Part shown: positions 33,823 through 44,000 of the stretch, one piece after another
Numbering within the stretch: the stretch's first letter is position 1
Layout of the letters: each line of letters begins with the position of its first letter
NCBI GenBank assembly: GCA_047967505.1
Contig: CM106538.1
Reading direction: 5' to 3' (one strand)
From: Dipteris shenzhenensis
Lineage: Eukaryota > Polypodiophyta > Polypodiopsida > Gleicheniales
Length of the DNA stretch: 64,000 nucleotides
Translations under genes and position numbers: made by a program
Notes under the pieces: generated by a model
What the model was told of the DNA's origin: nothing
Databases searched by the model: none
The model's input: the letters and a program-made list of their open reading frames with translations, nothing else

Positions 33823-34599
33823 TTATGGCTTATTGCGATCACGTACCTGGGTTGCCATGTTTTTAGTCCAGTGGCTGTGGAACTTGTGTCGTGCCAGTCG
33901 ATCCTGCTGTAGAGCCTTAGCACCATACAACTTTTGCGCAGTTTCCAGGTAGCATGTATCTACCATTTGCTCGAACAGAGATATGTGGCGTGCCTCCAAG
34001 AAGATCACTCTTTGATAGAGTCGGCTTGTAATCTGAGCATCAATCCATTCATTGGGATTAAAGCTGAGTGGAGGCAAATGGGAATCAAGGTAACATGGGA
34101 CCTCCAAAATTAATTCTAATGTTTTACAGAATATGGCACTTTGGCGAAGGAAGCGATCAATGTTGCCGCGCATTGTTTGTTCATGCTGCTGAAGTGCTCG
34201 GATCATGGTGCCTTGGATATTCCATTCTACACCAGAGTAGGGTTCGATCATTGGCCAATTAATGACTCGATCTTCAACTAAAGTGTGTATGTTGGCTTCC
34301 CATTTTTTACGCCGTGGAACTGCATAGAACTTGGGATGGGTTCTGAGACATGGAGGTGCCCGTAAGTACTCCTTTAAGAAGATTACATCAAAGAGCTTGG
34401 GACGGCGCCAATCAGGTTGTGGATCCAATTTGCTAATCCAACCTTCACTTATTTGATGCTGACGAAGGTTGGTAGGAAAGTTACCCAGGGTCCATCCACC
34501 GCGAGTTTTCATATCAGGATATTTGCTCCAAAATTCCTTGATGGGGTTACTGGGAAGTGGTATCTCATCAAAATCATACCCATCATTGGAACTTGGCAT
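33823..34599 (-). CDS. Extra gypsy ORF-Y, unknown function
   Basis: An uninterrupted 258-codon ORF, the last before the 3' LTR, begins MPSSNDGYDFDEIPLP. It is rich in aromatic and charged residues ('KEFWSKYPDMKTRGGW', 'FYAVPRRKKWEANIH', 'EARHISLFEQMVDTC'). I see no transmembrane segment, signal peptide or known motif, so it does not look like a retroviral envelope. It starts 40 bp after ORF-X in a different frame, so the two could once have been one protein split by a frameshift. That it is still open while pol is broken is notable. Confidence 0.6.
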   Translation of the reverse strand: MPSSNDGYDFDEIPLPSNPIKEFWSKYPDMKTRGGWTLGNFPTNLRQHQISEGWISKLDPQPDWRRPKLFDVIFLKEYLRAPPCLRTHPKFYAVPRRKKWEANIHTLVEDRVINWPMIEPYSGVEWNIQGTMIRALQQHEQTMRGNIDRFLRQSAIFCKTLELILEVPCYLDSHLPPLSFNPNEWIDAQITSRLYQRVIFLEARHISLFEQMVDTCYLETAQKLYGAKALQQDRLARHKFHSHWTKNMATQVRDRNKP

Positions 34600-34639
34600 G
34601 GGTGTACGAATTGGATTATTCGGATCCTAATATTCAAAA

Positions 34640-36274
34640 TCAAATACCTCTCACTGCATCATTTTCTGCTGATGGAAGCACCAGAAGTGTCGGAGGTGAT
34701 GACGGGGCCGGGAGAGAATCAGGGGACATGGGGGAGAAATATGGCTGAGTGATAGTGGCGGAAGGGGGAGCAGAGGGGAGGGGGGGAAGAAATGGGCAAA
34801 TGGTTTGAGCAGCTTGGTAATCCTCAAGGGTAGGATTAGCAAGGGAGGGGAAAAAGCTGGGTGTGAGGGGCTCGTAAGTTTGTGACTGTTGGGTAAGTTG
34901 AAAATGGTGAGAGGCATGAGCAAAGAGACGATGGAGGGAATAGATGTTAGGATGGAGCTCGGGGAAGGTTAAGAGGGTGGTAGCAGCAAGGGGAAGTGAG
35001 GTTATGATGTTGGCAGAAAGAGTGGTTAGATATGGGAAGTTGGATGTGAGATAGGCCTTGTCATCTTCCGACACTTCTTTTTGCTGGTGCGATGGGATGA
35101 TCAGCTGTATGGGTGGGATGTCGGTTATGTCGTGCTGTGCAAATAATAGGGATGGCCTTTGTAGCAATGGCAACAAACCTACAATAACCCTGAGGGGAGG
35201 ACTACCCATGAGGCAGACATATGCAATGAAAGCATCCGTCCTGAGTGTTATAAACCCGGCATGTGTAGACAAGCAGAAGATATTCTTCTCATCTTCAGAC
35301 AAGTCTTGGCAAATTATGCACAAGGTTTTAATCCCGATTGATCGTTTCCAGTTGATTGTTGGATGAGCAGATATGATCCTGAGTTGGAGTTGCTTCCATT
35401 GGATAAGCACGCGTGCATTGAGGTGATCTTCCACTTGTAGAGCAACCACAAGCTCTTCGTACACCACGGTTGTGCATTGTAGTGGGGCATCCTTGGTGTT
35501 GTCTTCCAATGCCTCATTGTTGTGCACTAGCAATTGGAGTTCAAGCTTGGAGATGGCTATTTTTTGGGAGTGCATCTCATTCATTTTTTCTTTGTACTGA
35601 TGGTAGATGGTTGTGTATGCCTCCTTAAGCTTTTTCATTTGCAAGGTGACCTTTGCCTGTTGAGGAATGTCTTCAGTGGTATTGGACCATTGGTCCAAGA
35701 CCTGGGCTTGTGAAGTGCTGGCCTCTTGAACAGTAGCAAGTTGGTCTTTTAAGAGTCGGCATTCCCTTGTAAGCTCATCAATGCTAAAGGCACGTACTGC
35801 CAAAGATTGTTTCATGTCTTCAAGCTTGTCTTTGCAATCCTGGAGCTCTTCTTCTTTGTGAATGAGAGTGAGTCGAGCTTGTGCCACTACCTCTGTTTGT
35901 TGCACATGTGCAGATGTCAGGGAGTTATAGGAGGTCTGTAGGATTGCCATTGCTTCTACTGCCGCAGTCAGCTGTGTTTGACTTTGGTGGAGGCTGGAGG
36001 TCACATCCCTTACGGCATTCTCTTGAGCTTGGAGAGCCTGGTTCATGCGCACTTCTTCTACCTCCTTCTCATCTATCTGTGCCCGAAGTGCCTTGACCTC
36101 TATGGCAATTGCCTGGAATTGGTCTTCGATTTCTGATGCCGTCTGCCTTTCCAATTCTCTTGCATATGCTTCCTTAGCCAAGCTAGTGAAGAGTTCTGAC
36201 ATTTGGATCATTTGGCTAGCTTGATGTTGGAGAATGACAGATGGTGATGAGGTCTGGCGATATTGCTGATACAA
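34640..36274 (-). CDS. Extra gypsy ORF-X, coiled-coil protein
   Basis: A 544-codon open frame lies between pol and ORF-Y; the first good Met is at or near the 5' end. Roughly residues 20-260 are rich in Glu, Gln, Leu and Ala with heptad-like spacing ('EIEDQFQAIAIEVKALRAQIDE', shown here only in part, and 'KEEELQDCKDKLEDMKQSL'), predicting a long coiled coil. Near the middle is CIICQDL...CLSTH, a possible zinc-binding pair. The C-terminal third is Pro/Ser-rich. The position matches the 3' extra ORF (env-like in Athila), but there is no convincing membrane anchor. It is separated from pol by 216 bp. Confidence 0.65.
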   Translation of the reverse strand: MYQQYRQTSSPSVILQHQASQMIQMSELFTSLAKEAYARELERQTASEIEDQFQAIAIEVKALRAQIDEKEVEEVRMNQALQAQENAVRDVTSSLHQSQTQLTAAVEAMAILQTSYNSLTSAHVQQTEVVAQARLTLIHKEEELQDCKDKLEDMKQSLAVRAFSIDELTRECRLLKDQLATVQEASTSQAQVLDQWSNTTEDIPQQAKVTLQMKKLKEAYTTIYHQYKEKMNEMHSQKIAISKLELQLLVHNNEALEDNTKDAPLQCTTVVYEELVVALQVEDHLNARVLIQWKQLQLRIISAHPTINWKRSIGIKTLCIICQDLSEDEKNIFCLSTHAGFITLRTDAFIAYVCLMGSPPLRVIVGLLPLLQRPSLLFAQHDITDIPPIQLIIPSHQQKEVSEDDKAYLTSNFPYLTTLSANIITSLPLAATTLLTFPELHPNIYSLHRLFAHASHHFQLTQQSQTYEPLTPSFFPSLANPTLEDYQAAQTICPFLPPLPSAPPSATITQPYFSPMSPDSLPAPSSPPTLLVLPSAENDAVRGI

Positions 36275-36490
36275 GTGGTGCCCATGTAGCCATCCCGATG
36301 ATTATGTAGTACTTGGAGTGCACGTGACCTAGTAGCTAAGTAGGGACTAACTATATGCTTTTTTTGCTGGGATTTTCATAGGGCAACTAGAACTCATCAT
36401 CACTTCTGAGCTCTAGGTAAAATCGATTGATGCTACCTATATGTGCGAAGACGTACATATGCAAGTGAGTGCTCGTGATACAATCTAATC

Positions 36491-38191
36491 CTAACTAAGG
36501 AAGACTTGGTTTCCCAAATCTTCGTTGTTGTCGGGGATGGCTCGCATGTTGATGTGGTAGCACTTCAGTCGGCTCCCATTTATTGTTGTGTTGAATTGGA
36601 CTCCATCTAGTGTTTCAAGTAGCACAGCTCCGATGGGATTTATCTTTCGTACTCGGTAGGGTCCTTGACCTAGATACTTCAGTTTTCCCTTGTGTACTTT
36701 GGCATTGTATAACGGGACTAATTCGCCTTCCTTGATGTCTTTAGCTTTCAGATTCCTGTCAAACCATGCCTTTCTTCGACGTTTTTCTATTGTCATGGCA
36801 TGATAAGCGACGAGTCTTGTCTCTGTATGCTTTTCCAACTGACAGAGCCTTTCTTTCAAGGACTCATGATCACCCATGCATTCCTGTACTGCGATGCGTA
36901 GACTTGGTATTACAAATTTGAGTGGGACCATGGCTTCAAGGCCGTACACCAATTGAAAAGGTGTGTTCCTTGTACTGACCTTGAATGTGGTTCTGTATGC
37001 CCATAAGGCTGCATTCAGTTTCTCTGCCCAATCAGAACGCTGTGGTTCTACTACCTTGGTGAGGATATTGCATATGATTTTGTTTGTGGATTCTGCTAGT
37101 CCATTCCCTTGGGGGTAGTAGGGTGTGCTTTTTCTATGGATGACCATGAAGCCAGACAAGAGTTCTTAGATTACCTCATTGACAAAATGTGTGCCTCTAT
37201 CCGACACAATTTCAATGGGGCATCCGAATTGGGTGATCACATGTTCGTATAAGAATCTTGCTGTGCTTTTGGCATCTGCCTTTCTGACTGCTTTAGCTTC
37301 AGCCCATTTGTTAAAGTAATCAGTGGCCACAATGATGTAGCATGCCTGTGTTCCTTTTGCTGCTGGATGTATGGGACCCACATAGTCAATCCCCCATTTT
37401 TCAAATGGTTGTTGTGCAACAACTGTTGTTAGGGGATTGAAGTCTTTGTGTTGTGGTTTAATAGTTCGTTGCCATACATCACAGCCTTTTACATATTCAT
37501 AGGCATCTGCCCACAGTGTTGGACACCAGTAGCCTGCGAGGAGAACTTTTCTTGCTGTGGCTTCCCCTTGGAAGTGTCCTCCTACAATGCCTTCATGGAC
37601 TTCACTCAAAATTGGCAGGATCTCATGAGGCATTACACATCTTCTTAATATCTGGTCCTTGCCCATCTTGTATAGTTGTCCTGCAATGAGTTGATATGGT
37701 GCAGCCTTTAGAATCAATTTTCTGGCATCTACTGCTTTCATGTCAGGGGGTGGTCTTCCTGTCATCAAGTACCCAATGATATCTCCACACCATTCTGGAA
37801 CAGCATCTATTTGAAATAGTGTGGCATCTGGTAAGTCGTCTTCTACTCCAGTGGCTTCTTCTCCTGTCTTGACTCGAGACATGTGATCGGCAATGTAGTG
37901 TTGGGCACCTTTGCGGAGCACGATTTTGAAGTTGAATTCTTGCAGCAAGAGGAGCCATCTGGTTATTCTTCCTGTGGTACACGGACGGTTCACAAGATAA
38001 AGCAATGCTTGATGGTCGGTGTAGAAGACAAAATCATTTGCGAGTAGATAGTGCCGAAATTTCTTTACACTATACACCATTGCTAGGGCTTCTCTTTCTG
38101 TGGTTGTATAGTTGATCTCTGCATCATTGAGTTGTTGACTGGCGAAGTAGACGGGGTAGTCTTTCTTATGTTCACCAGGTTGACAAAGCAC
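36491..38191 (-). pseudogene. Gypsy RNase H and integrase
   Basis: RNase H: 'FASQQLNDAEINYTTTERE', 'FYTDHQALLYLVNRP'. The integrase zinc region follows ('HEGIVGGHF', then 'GCDVWQRT', where the second Cys of the usual CDxC has become Trp). In the catalytic core, Asp in 'KWGIDYVGPI', Asp in 'IVSDRGTHF' and Glu in 'NGLAESTNK' are all present. A stop at 37166 falls between the second Asp and the Glu; reading continues from 37159. The C-terminal part ('GPYRVRKINPIGAVLLETLD') resembles Tat/Athila integrases. No chromodomain follows. Confidence 0.88.
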
Positions 38192-40173
38192 ACTCCCAAT
38201 TGCATACTTGATCCATCAATATGAACATGAAAATCAATATCCCAATTGGGAGATATAAGGATGGGTGTTGTGATTAGGCGCCACTTTAAAAGCTCAAAGG
38301 CTTGGTCGCACTCTTCGGTCCATAAGAACTCCACTAATAATTTGTAAAGTGGTCTAGCTATCATGGCATACCGCAATATAAATCTTCTATAATAGCCGAC
38401 ATGTCCCATAAAGACCTGTACACCTTTGGAATTTGTAGGAGGATGCAATTCCATGATAATTTTGATTTTGTCCATGTCAGTTGCAATCCCATGTTGAGAG
38501 ACGATGTGTCCCAAAACAACTCCGTGGGTGACCATGAACTGGCATTTTGTTGGATTTAGGGAGATGCCATACTCCCTGCATTTGATTAGTACTTCTTCCA
38601 GACATTTGAAGTGGTCCTGTTTGGTTGAATGGATGCACAAATCATCCAAGAACACCTGTAAAAACTTATTCAAAAATGACTTGAAAGCTGTGAACATGAC
38701 TCGCTGGAATGTGGCTGGGGCATTACAAAGGCCGAATGGCATGACTCTATATGCAAAAGTACCCCATTCTGTAGCAAATGCTGTTTTTTATTGGTCTTGA
38801 GGAGCAATTTGCACTTGGTTATAGCCACTGAAGCCATCCAAGAAGCTATATATTTCAGATCCTGCCACCTTTTCCAACACTGTTTCTGTTAAGGGAAGGG
38901 GGTAGTGATCCCTAATTGTGGCGGCATTCACATTTTTCAAGTTTACACATATTCTGAGCTTCTTGTTGCGTTTAGGCACAATGACAATGGGTGAAACCCA
39001 ATCAGTGTGCTCTATCTCGTAGATGAATCCGGCATCTAGGAGTTTTTCCAGCTCGTCATAAACCATGGTGCCATATTTAGGATTTGTGCGATAAGGTCCA
39101 CATACCTTAGGGCGAGCACCTTCCCTTATAGGTATCGTGTGCACTGCCACTTCTGGTGAAATTCCTTTCATCTCTTTGTATGACCATGCTAGGCAGTCAC
39201 GGTATTCCATTAGGAGGTCTTTGAGTTTGATTTCATCTTCTTGACGGAGCTGTTTCCCAATGAAAACTAATTTTTCTTCCTCCCCTTCAAGGGCAAGGTT
39301 TATTTTGCGTGTTTTTGCCAGTCCCTCATAGATTGGAGTTTCTCCAATGCTATCGGTTTCTTGAACTTCAGATTCTCTGATTGGTCTTGGCATTGCTATT
39401 GGTGCACTGCCACTTGTATAATTCTTAAAGTATTCCGGCACTTCTCGAAGATCGGCCTCTGATGGGGTTGAACTAGCCTGACATGTGTCATGTGTACTGG
39501 GTGGCATAGTTGCATTTAGTAATTTGTTAGGCTCTTCTTTTCTTTCTTTTTCTGAAGTCTCTTGATCGAGCTTCATCCGCACATGTGGCTTATATTTCCA
39601 AAACTTCTTACGTTGGGAATTGTGGGGTAACTTTTCCACTGGTAAGGTGTTTCCAAGTAAGGGTTCATGTGCTGCACATACTCCTTCCAGTCCCTCAGGG
39701 GACCATTCAAGAGGTGGTGGTTTTGATTTTGAGGGAACTACCTTTGCAAGGTACAATTCGACAATCCTTGTTTGGACTCGTTCGAATTCATTGAAGTGCT
39801 CGGCCTTGGCTTTTCTGCGATTTCCTCCGGCAGCTTTCTTGCGGGATCTTCTGCTGTTATTCAACTGTGGAGGTTCAACTTTTGGGAGCTCAACTACCAT
39901 TAGGGCATGCAGAATGGCTAGGTCATTATCAAAGATTTGATTTTCAATTTCAGCATTCGCAGCCTCTATTTCAAGGTCCCAAGGAAAATCTGAGTCATCA
40001 TTGGTATGGGTAACTTCTTCAGGTTCATTATCCCATTCGAGGTCAACCATAAAGAATGGCATCTCTAGATCGATTGGTTCTTCATGTGTCGGTGGAGGAT
40101 TGACCTGTAGTGCATTAACATCTATCTGTGAGAAAATGGGGTCTAATGAATGGCAGTTATTGATGGTTGCCAA
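38083..40173 (-). pseudogene. Gypsy reverse transcriptase
   Basis: The first frame (to 38788) has a long connector then RT: 'KLLDAGFIYEIEHTDWVSP', 'RICVNLKNVN', 'FLDGFSGYNQV'. A TAA follows 'APQDQ', where gypsy RTs continue KTAF; the same frame carries on to about 38742. It then continues as 'MPFGLCNAPATFQRVM' and the catalytic box FLDD ('VFLDDLCIHS', about 38640), and 'GHVGYYRRFI'. It overlaps the RNase H frame at 38191-38083 because of a frameshift. Confidence 0.88.
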
Positions 40174-40224
40174 TGTTTGTATCCAGTTATTGACATTACT
40201 TTGTGAGTCACCTGCTATGGCATG

Positions 40225-42041
40225 CTATTGCAAGGGAGCTGATTTGCTCGAGATTGTCGTGGAAGATGTGTCATCCAATGCTCTAGGAACAATTGGTTTA
40301 ATAGCTCCTGTCCCCACATTCACCCTGACTGCAGTGTCTCGATTCTGGATTGTCAATCTATCCGTTCCCCAATCATGGAGGACTGATGCTTCCCGTAACC
40401 AAGGACGTCCCAGTAAGATTTGATAGGATTTTTTGGGGAGATCCAAGATTGTGAATTGAAGGGAAAAGCGGACTCCTGCGATCTTTGTGGACACACCATT
40501 CACTATTCCCAAGGGTTTAGCCCGTGAATCATCGGCAAGGCGTATGTTGAAATTAGCCTTTTCATTGGTGGGAGACCCCATTCTTCGTAAAGCTCCTTTG
40601 ATAGGACATTGACACCTGCTCCACCATCCACTATAGCTTGGACTTCATTATATGCCTTGTGGATCAAAGGCACAGTGATATTGCGTATGTCATCTCTCTC
40701 ACCCATCTGCACAGGGATATCTTCAATGTCGTTCATAGGTGGAGGGGGATTTGCGAGTTCAATCCATCCTTTGAAACTCTCCCAGAGATTGGGACAATTC
40801 CGTAAGAGGATTCTGATGGGGATTGACACAGGGCAACTCAGGATGCTAGAGAGTGCAGCTCCTTCAAGTTGACGTGGCGGTACATTCTGTTGTGGATTCT
40901 GTTGTTGGAACAAAGGCTCGAGTACAGTATCAATACTTTGTGGGGCCAAGTCATGGATTGGGTCTTGAGCTTGTTTCTGAGCCTCAAATTGAGCTTGTTC
41001 ATTTTGGATCCATTGCTGAAGTACCTGAAAATGAGCCTTCTCCACCTCTGCATTTGGCAATGGAGCTTCTTTTATTCGAGGCTCGGGAGTTAATGTGGAT
41101 GAGTTCGGCTGCTCATTGCTTGGCGAAGTTGGAGGCACTTGTGCTTTCTTTTTCAGAAGTCGCTTCGGTTGGATTGGAATGATAGGGTCCTTCGTGGCCT
41201 CTTTCTGTTGGCGTGTAATTACATTGATAGGTTGTGACCTTAGACTTGCCGGACCCAGACTTTGATGGTCCACCCCAATGATGCCGATGGGGATGTTAAG
41301 CTTAACCTCTGTTTGTTCTGGGACCTTATTTTTCATGGGACAATCCATACAGGCATGTCCTATGCCACAATCTCTGTAGAGTGGTTGGAAAGTGGCTGGG
41401 CTACCACGATGAGGGCACTCTGCGATCCTATGATTTTCTCCACAATCGTAACACTTGATTGGTGCTCGAAATGTGTTGGGTCGCACTTGATTTGCATAGA
41501 CTGGTATTAGACCCTCTGCACCTTCTACATAGTACACTGGGTACTCTGCTTCATACTCAAATAGCGAGTCTACTTCCTCGGCTTGTAATTGATGTATGGG
41601 AACTGCCTGAGGAGCTGGATTTGGTGCTCTTGGATACGGTCGTGGATTCGGATTCCTGAGTAGTTGTGGGACTTGTGTCCGAACGGGAACAGGATTTAGT
41701 CTCGGAGCTGGGGGCGCTTGTGCAAGTGCTGGTTGCCTGTATACTGGCATGGGTGCCGCTTGGTATTGTGGTGGTCGAGGCGGATTGTTGCGCATGTTGA
41801 AGATGCAAGTGTTCTCATCATGGCCGCCGATGATGCAGATATGGCACCACAACCGTGGCGGTGGATTTGCTTGTGCAGTGATCCTTGCTCTTAGGACTGG
41901 GCATTCATTTGTTGTATGATTTGCCAAGCAGTGTGGGCACCAGACATTTTCTCGCCGTGGATATGTTTGAGTTGGCGGCTGAGACAAGTGGAGTTTTTGA
42001 TCCATGGCCTGCATCATATCTTCTTTCAGCTTCAAGGTCAT
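40225..42041 (-). pseudogene. Gypsy gag C-terminus and protease
   Basis: 42041-40503 is open for 512 codons. It contains at least three CCHC-type knuckles (CPHCLANHTTNEC, CHICIIGGHDENTC, CYDCGENHRIAEC), a Pro-rich linker, and near its end 'QAIVDGGAGVNVLS', a retropepsin-like site with Gly replacing the usual Ser/Thr after the Asp. An overlapping frame, 40581-40225, continues the protease fold ('DLPKKSYQILLGRPWL', the usual LGRPW block). One frameshift separates them. Confidence 0.8.
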
Positions 42042-42256
42042 GGCCTCTAGGCGATCTTCATTGGATGTTTCGGCAGTGTCCTTTGATTTACCTTTTTTCG
42101 AGCGTTTTTCTCATGTATTTGATCTGGCATCATCACTGCTAGTGTCTAAATCTGTCATGCCATCTTCGATGTCAATGGTTGTTGCATGAGCAGCACTGAA
42201 TGTTTCATAGCTACTTATCTTTTTCATATCCTTGCGGATTTTCTTTCTTAGACCTG

Positions 42257-42889
42257 CTATGAACCATGCCGTGAGAGGTACTTTGCATCTGGGCGTGGGT
42301 CACATTTGGCGATCAATCTCTTCATCTTTCCCAGGTATGTGCGTACATCTTCCCTCCGGCCTTGTTCGATCTTGCTGATTTGGAGAGCGGGATCATCTTG
42401 TAGCCTCTCCGTTTGAAAGCGACGTTTGAATTCAGTTTGAAGTAGGTCCCATGTGGCACGTTCTTCCACGAGAAGGTCGAGGTACCATTCTGACGCTACA
42501 TCAGTTAAGGCCATTGGAAACCAAGCCACCTTGGTTTCATGGGATTGATCACCACCTGCTCGACATGCGGCATCAAAATGCTGGAGGAAGCGAGCTGGGT
42601 CTCCCCTACCATTATATTTGGAAAGTTCCAATTTTCCCAAGGGGCGTCGGCCTTGATTGTTGTGATGTCATCGATTGAAGAAGTTGTCAGCCTCTGCATC
42701 GAGCTCGATATCCCCATCATGGTCATGATGGCGTCCAGCCATGTTGGGGCGTGGAGGAGTTAAAGGAAGTTGTTGAATCTCAAGGGGGGATTCGGGGTAG
42801 AGGATTGGCGGGGGCGGTTGTTGCAGTGGAATTAGTTGCGGATGGGGCGAGCATTGGAGGCGAAGTCGTTGGCCGGAACGTAACTGCAT
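42257..42889 (-). pseudogene. Gypsy gag N-terminus and capsid
   Basis: The start MQLRSGQRLRL at 42889 is a common opening for plant gypsy gag. The frame breaks near 42668; the capsid-type region is open from 42640 ('LGKLELSKYNGRGDPARFL', 'EWYLDLLVEE', 'FKRRFQTERLQDDP') to 42257. At least two frameshifts are present. 42890-43096 upstream is leader sequence that now abuts the outer end of an inverted LTR. Confidence 0.8.
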
Positions 42890-43096
42890 GCAGATTGTGC
42901 ATGATTTGCCAAGGGTGTCGCTACCCCAAGGGCGTTTGTGGAGGTGGTGTTCTTAGGAGAGTTAGAGTGGTGTTAGTTTGTGTAGGGACCGTCGTGTTAA
43001 TAATGTGCCTAAGATTGTCCTACGTGTGTAGGGAAATGTGCCCGTGCAGACAGATCGTTAATCGGAGGTCACGGCGTGAAAATACGAGTGAAAATG

Positions 43097-43980
43097 TGTT
43101 ACAACTTTGTGATACGACTTTGTGTTACATGCAGAGAGAGAAGCTCTCCAACTTGTATAAATACCCCATAATGGAATGAAGCCCATTCTCTTTGGGGCAT
43201 TGTGTTGAGTCTACTTTGGTATTCCAAGCATTTGTCTCAAGTGTCCATGCTTCCTTGCACTGCACGTCCAAAAGCATGTCCTAACCTTGCAACCCTTCTC
43301 CCCTCTCCTCCAACCCTGCAACCCACCCTCTCCCTCTCCTCCTCCCTCCTCCTCCTTCCTCCTTCTCCTCCTCCTCCTCCTCCTCCTCCCTCCACCTCCT
43401 CCTCCTCTCTCCTCCCCCTCCCTCCTCCTCTTCCCTCCTCCTCCTCCCTCCTCTCTCTTCTTTCACCCATGCTCTTACATCTTCTTCCTCTCCCACTCCT
43501 ATGCTTTCCTAAACCCTTAAACTCCATGATCTACGAGGGAGACGAGTTCTCCACCATGTACTCTACTCTGAACCTTGGATCCTCCTTCTAACCCTGGACT
43601 CCTTCTAAACCCTGGAACCTCTTTCTAAACCTTGGAACTCTTTCTAAACCCTGGAACTCCCTCTGAACCCTGGAACTCTTTCTAAACCTTGGAACCTCCT
43701 TCTGAACCCTTAAACTCCTCCTAAACCCTACAACCCCCAATGAAGGCGAAAGCCTTCATTACCTCAACAAAGATGGTTTACGTTTCTTTTACACATGCTT
43801 GCACTGTGTTTACTTACCACACTTAAGCCTACGTCTCTTACCGGAACATGACTCGAGGTCCTAAGCTACACATATACTACAACCGACAATTCCAATATAT
43901 ATGTAGGTGACAAAAAGCCTTGGAACCCTGCTAACAAGAATCCCAGCTCTTCCTACGAAAGCAGTAGGAAAGAGCCAACA
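43097..43980 (+). repeat. Second gypsy LTR, inverted relative to gag-pol (884 bp)
   Basis: TGTTACAACTTTG...GAGCCAACA on the plus strand, a reverse-complement match to 32559-33746 minus most of its 13 bp repeats. It includes a TATAAATA box (43156-43163), the CCT-rich tract (43330-43460) and the ~20 bp array (43585-43735). It should be the 5' LTR but faces away from gag. Confidence 0.88.
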
Positions 43981-43982
43981 TT

Positions 43983-44000
43983 TGGCACCATTGTCGGGGA
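43983..44000 (+). other. Primer-binding-site region of gypsy element (inverted with its LTR)
   Basis: TGGCACCATTGTCGGGGA lies 2 bp after the LTR end. It closely resembles the TGGCGCCGTTGCCGGGGA type region found after the 5' LTR of many plant Tat/Athila gypsy elements. This identifies the LTR as a 5' LTR and shows that its internal side points to higher coordinates. Confidence 0.7.

Noticed and set aside
34640-36274. Retroviral-type envelope gene
   Set aside because: It holds the right position, but no signal peptide, cleavage site or convincing transmembrane anchor is visible.
43097-43980. A separate solo LTR or a second independent gypsy element
   Set aside because: It is followed by a primer site and leader, and the CCATG duplication encloses it with gag-pol; one rearranged element is simpler, though not proven.
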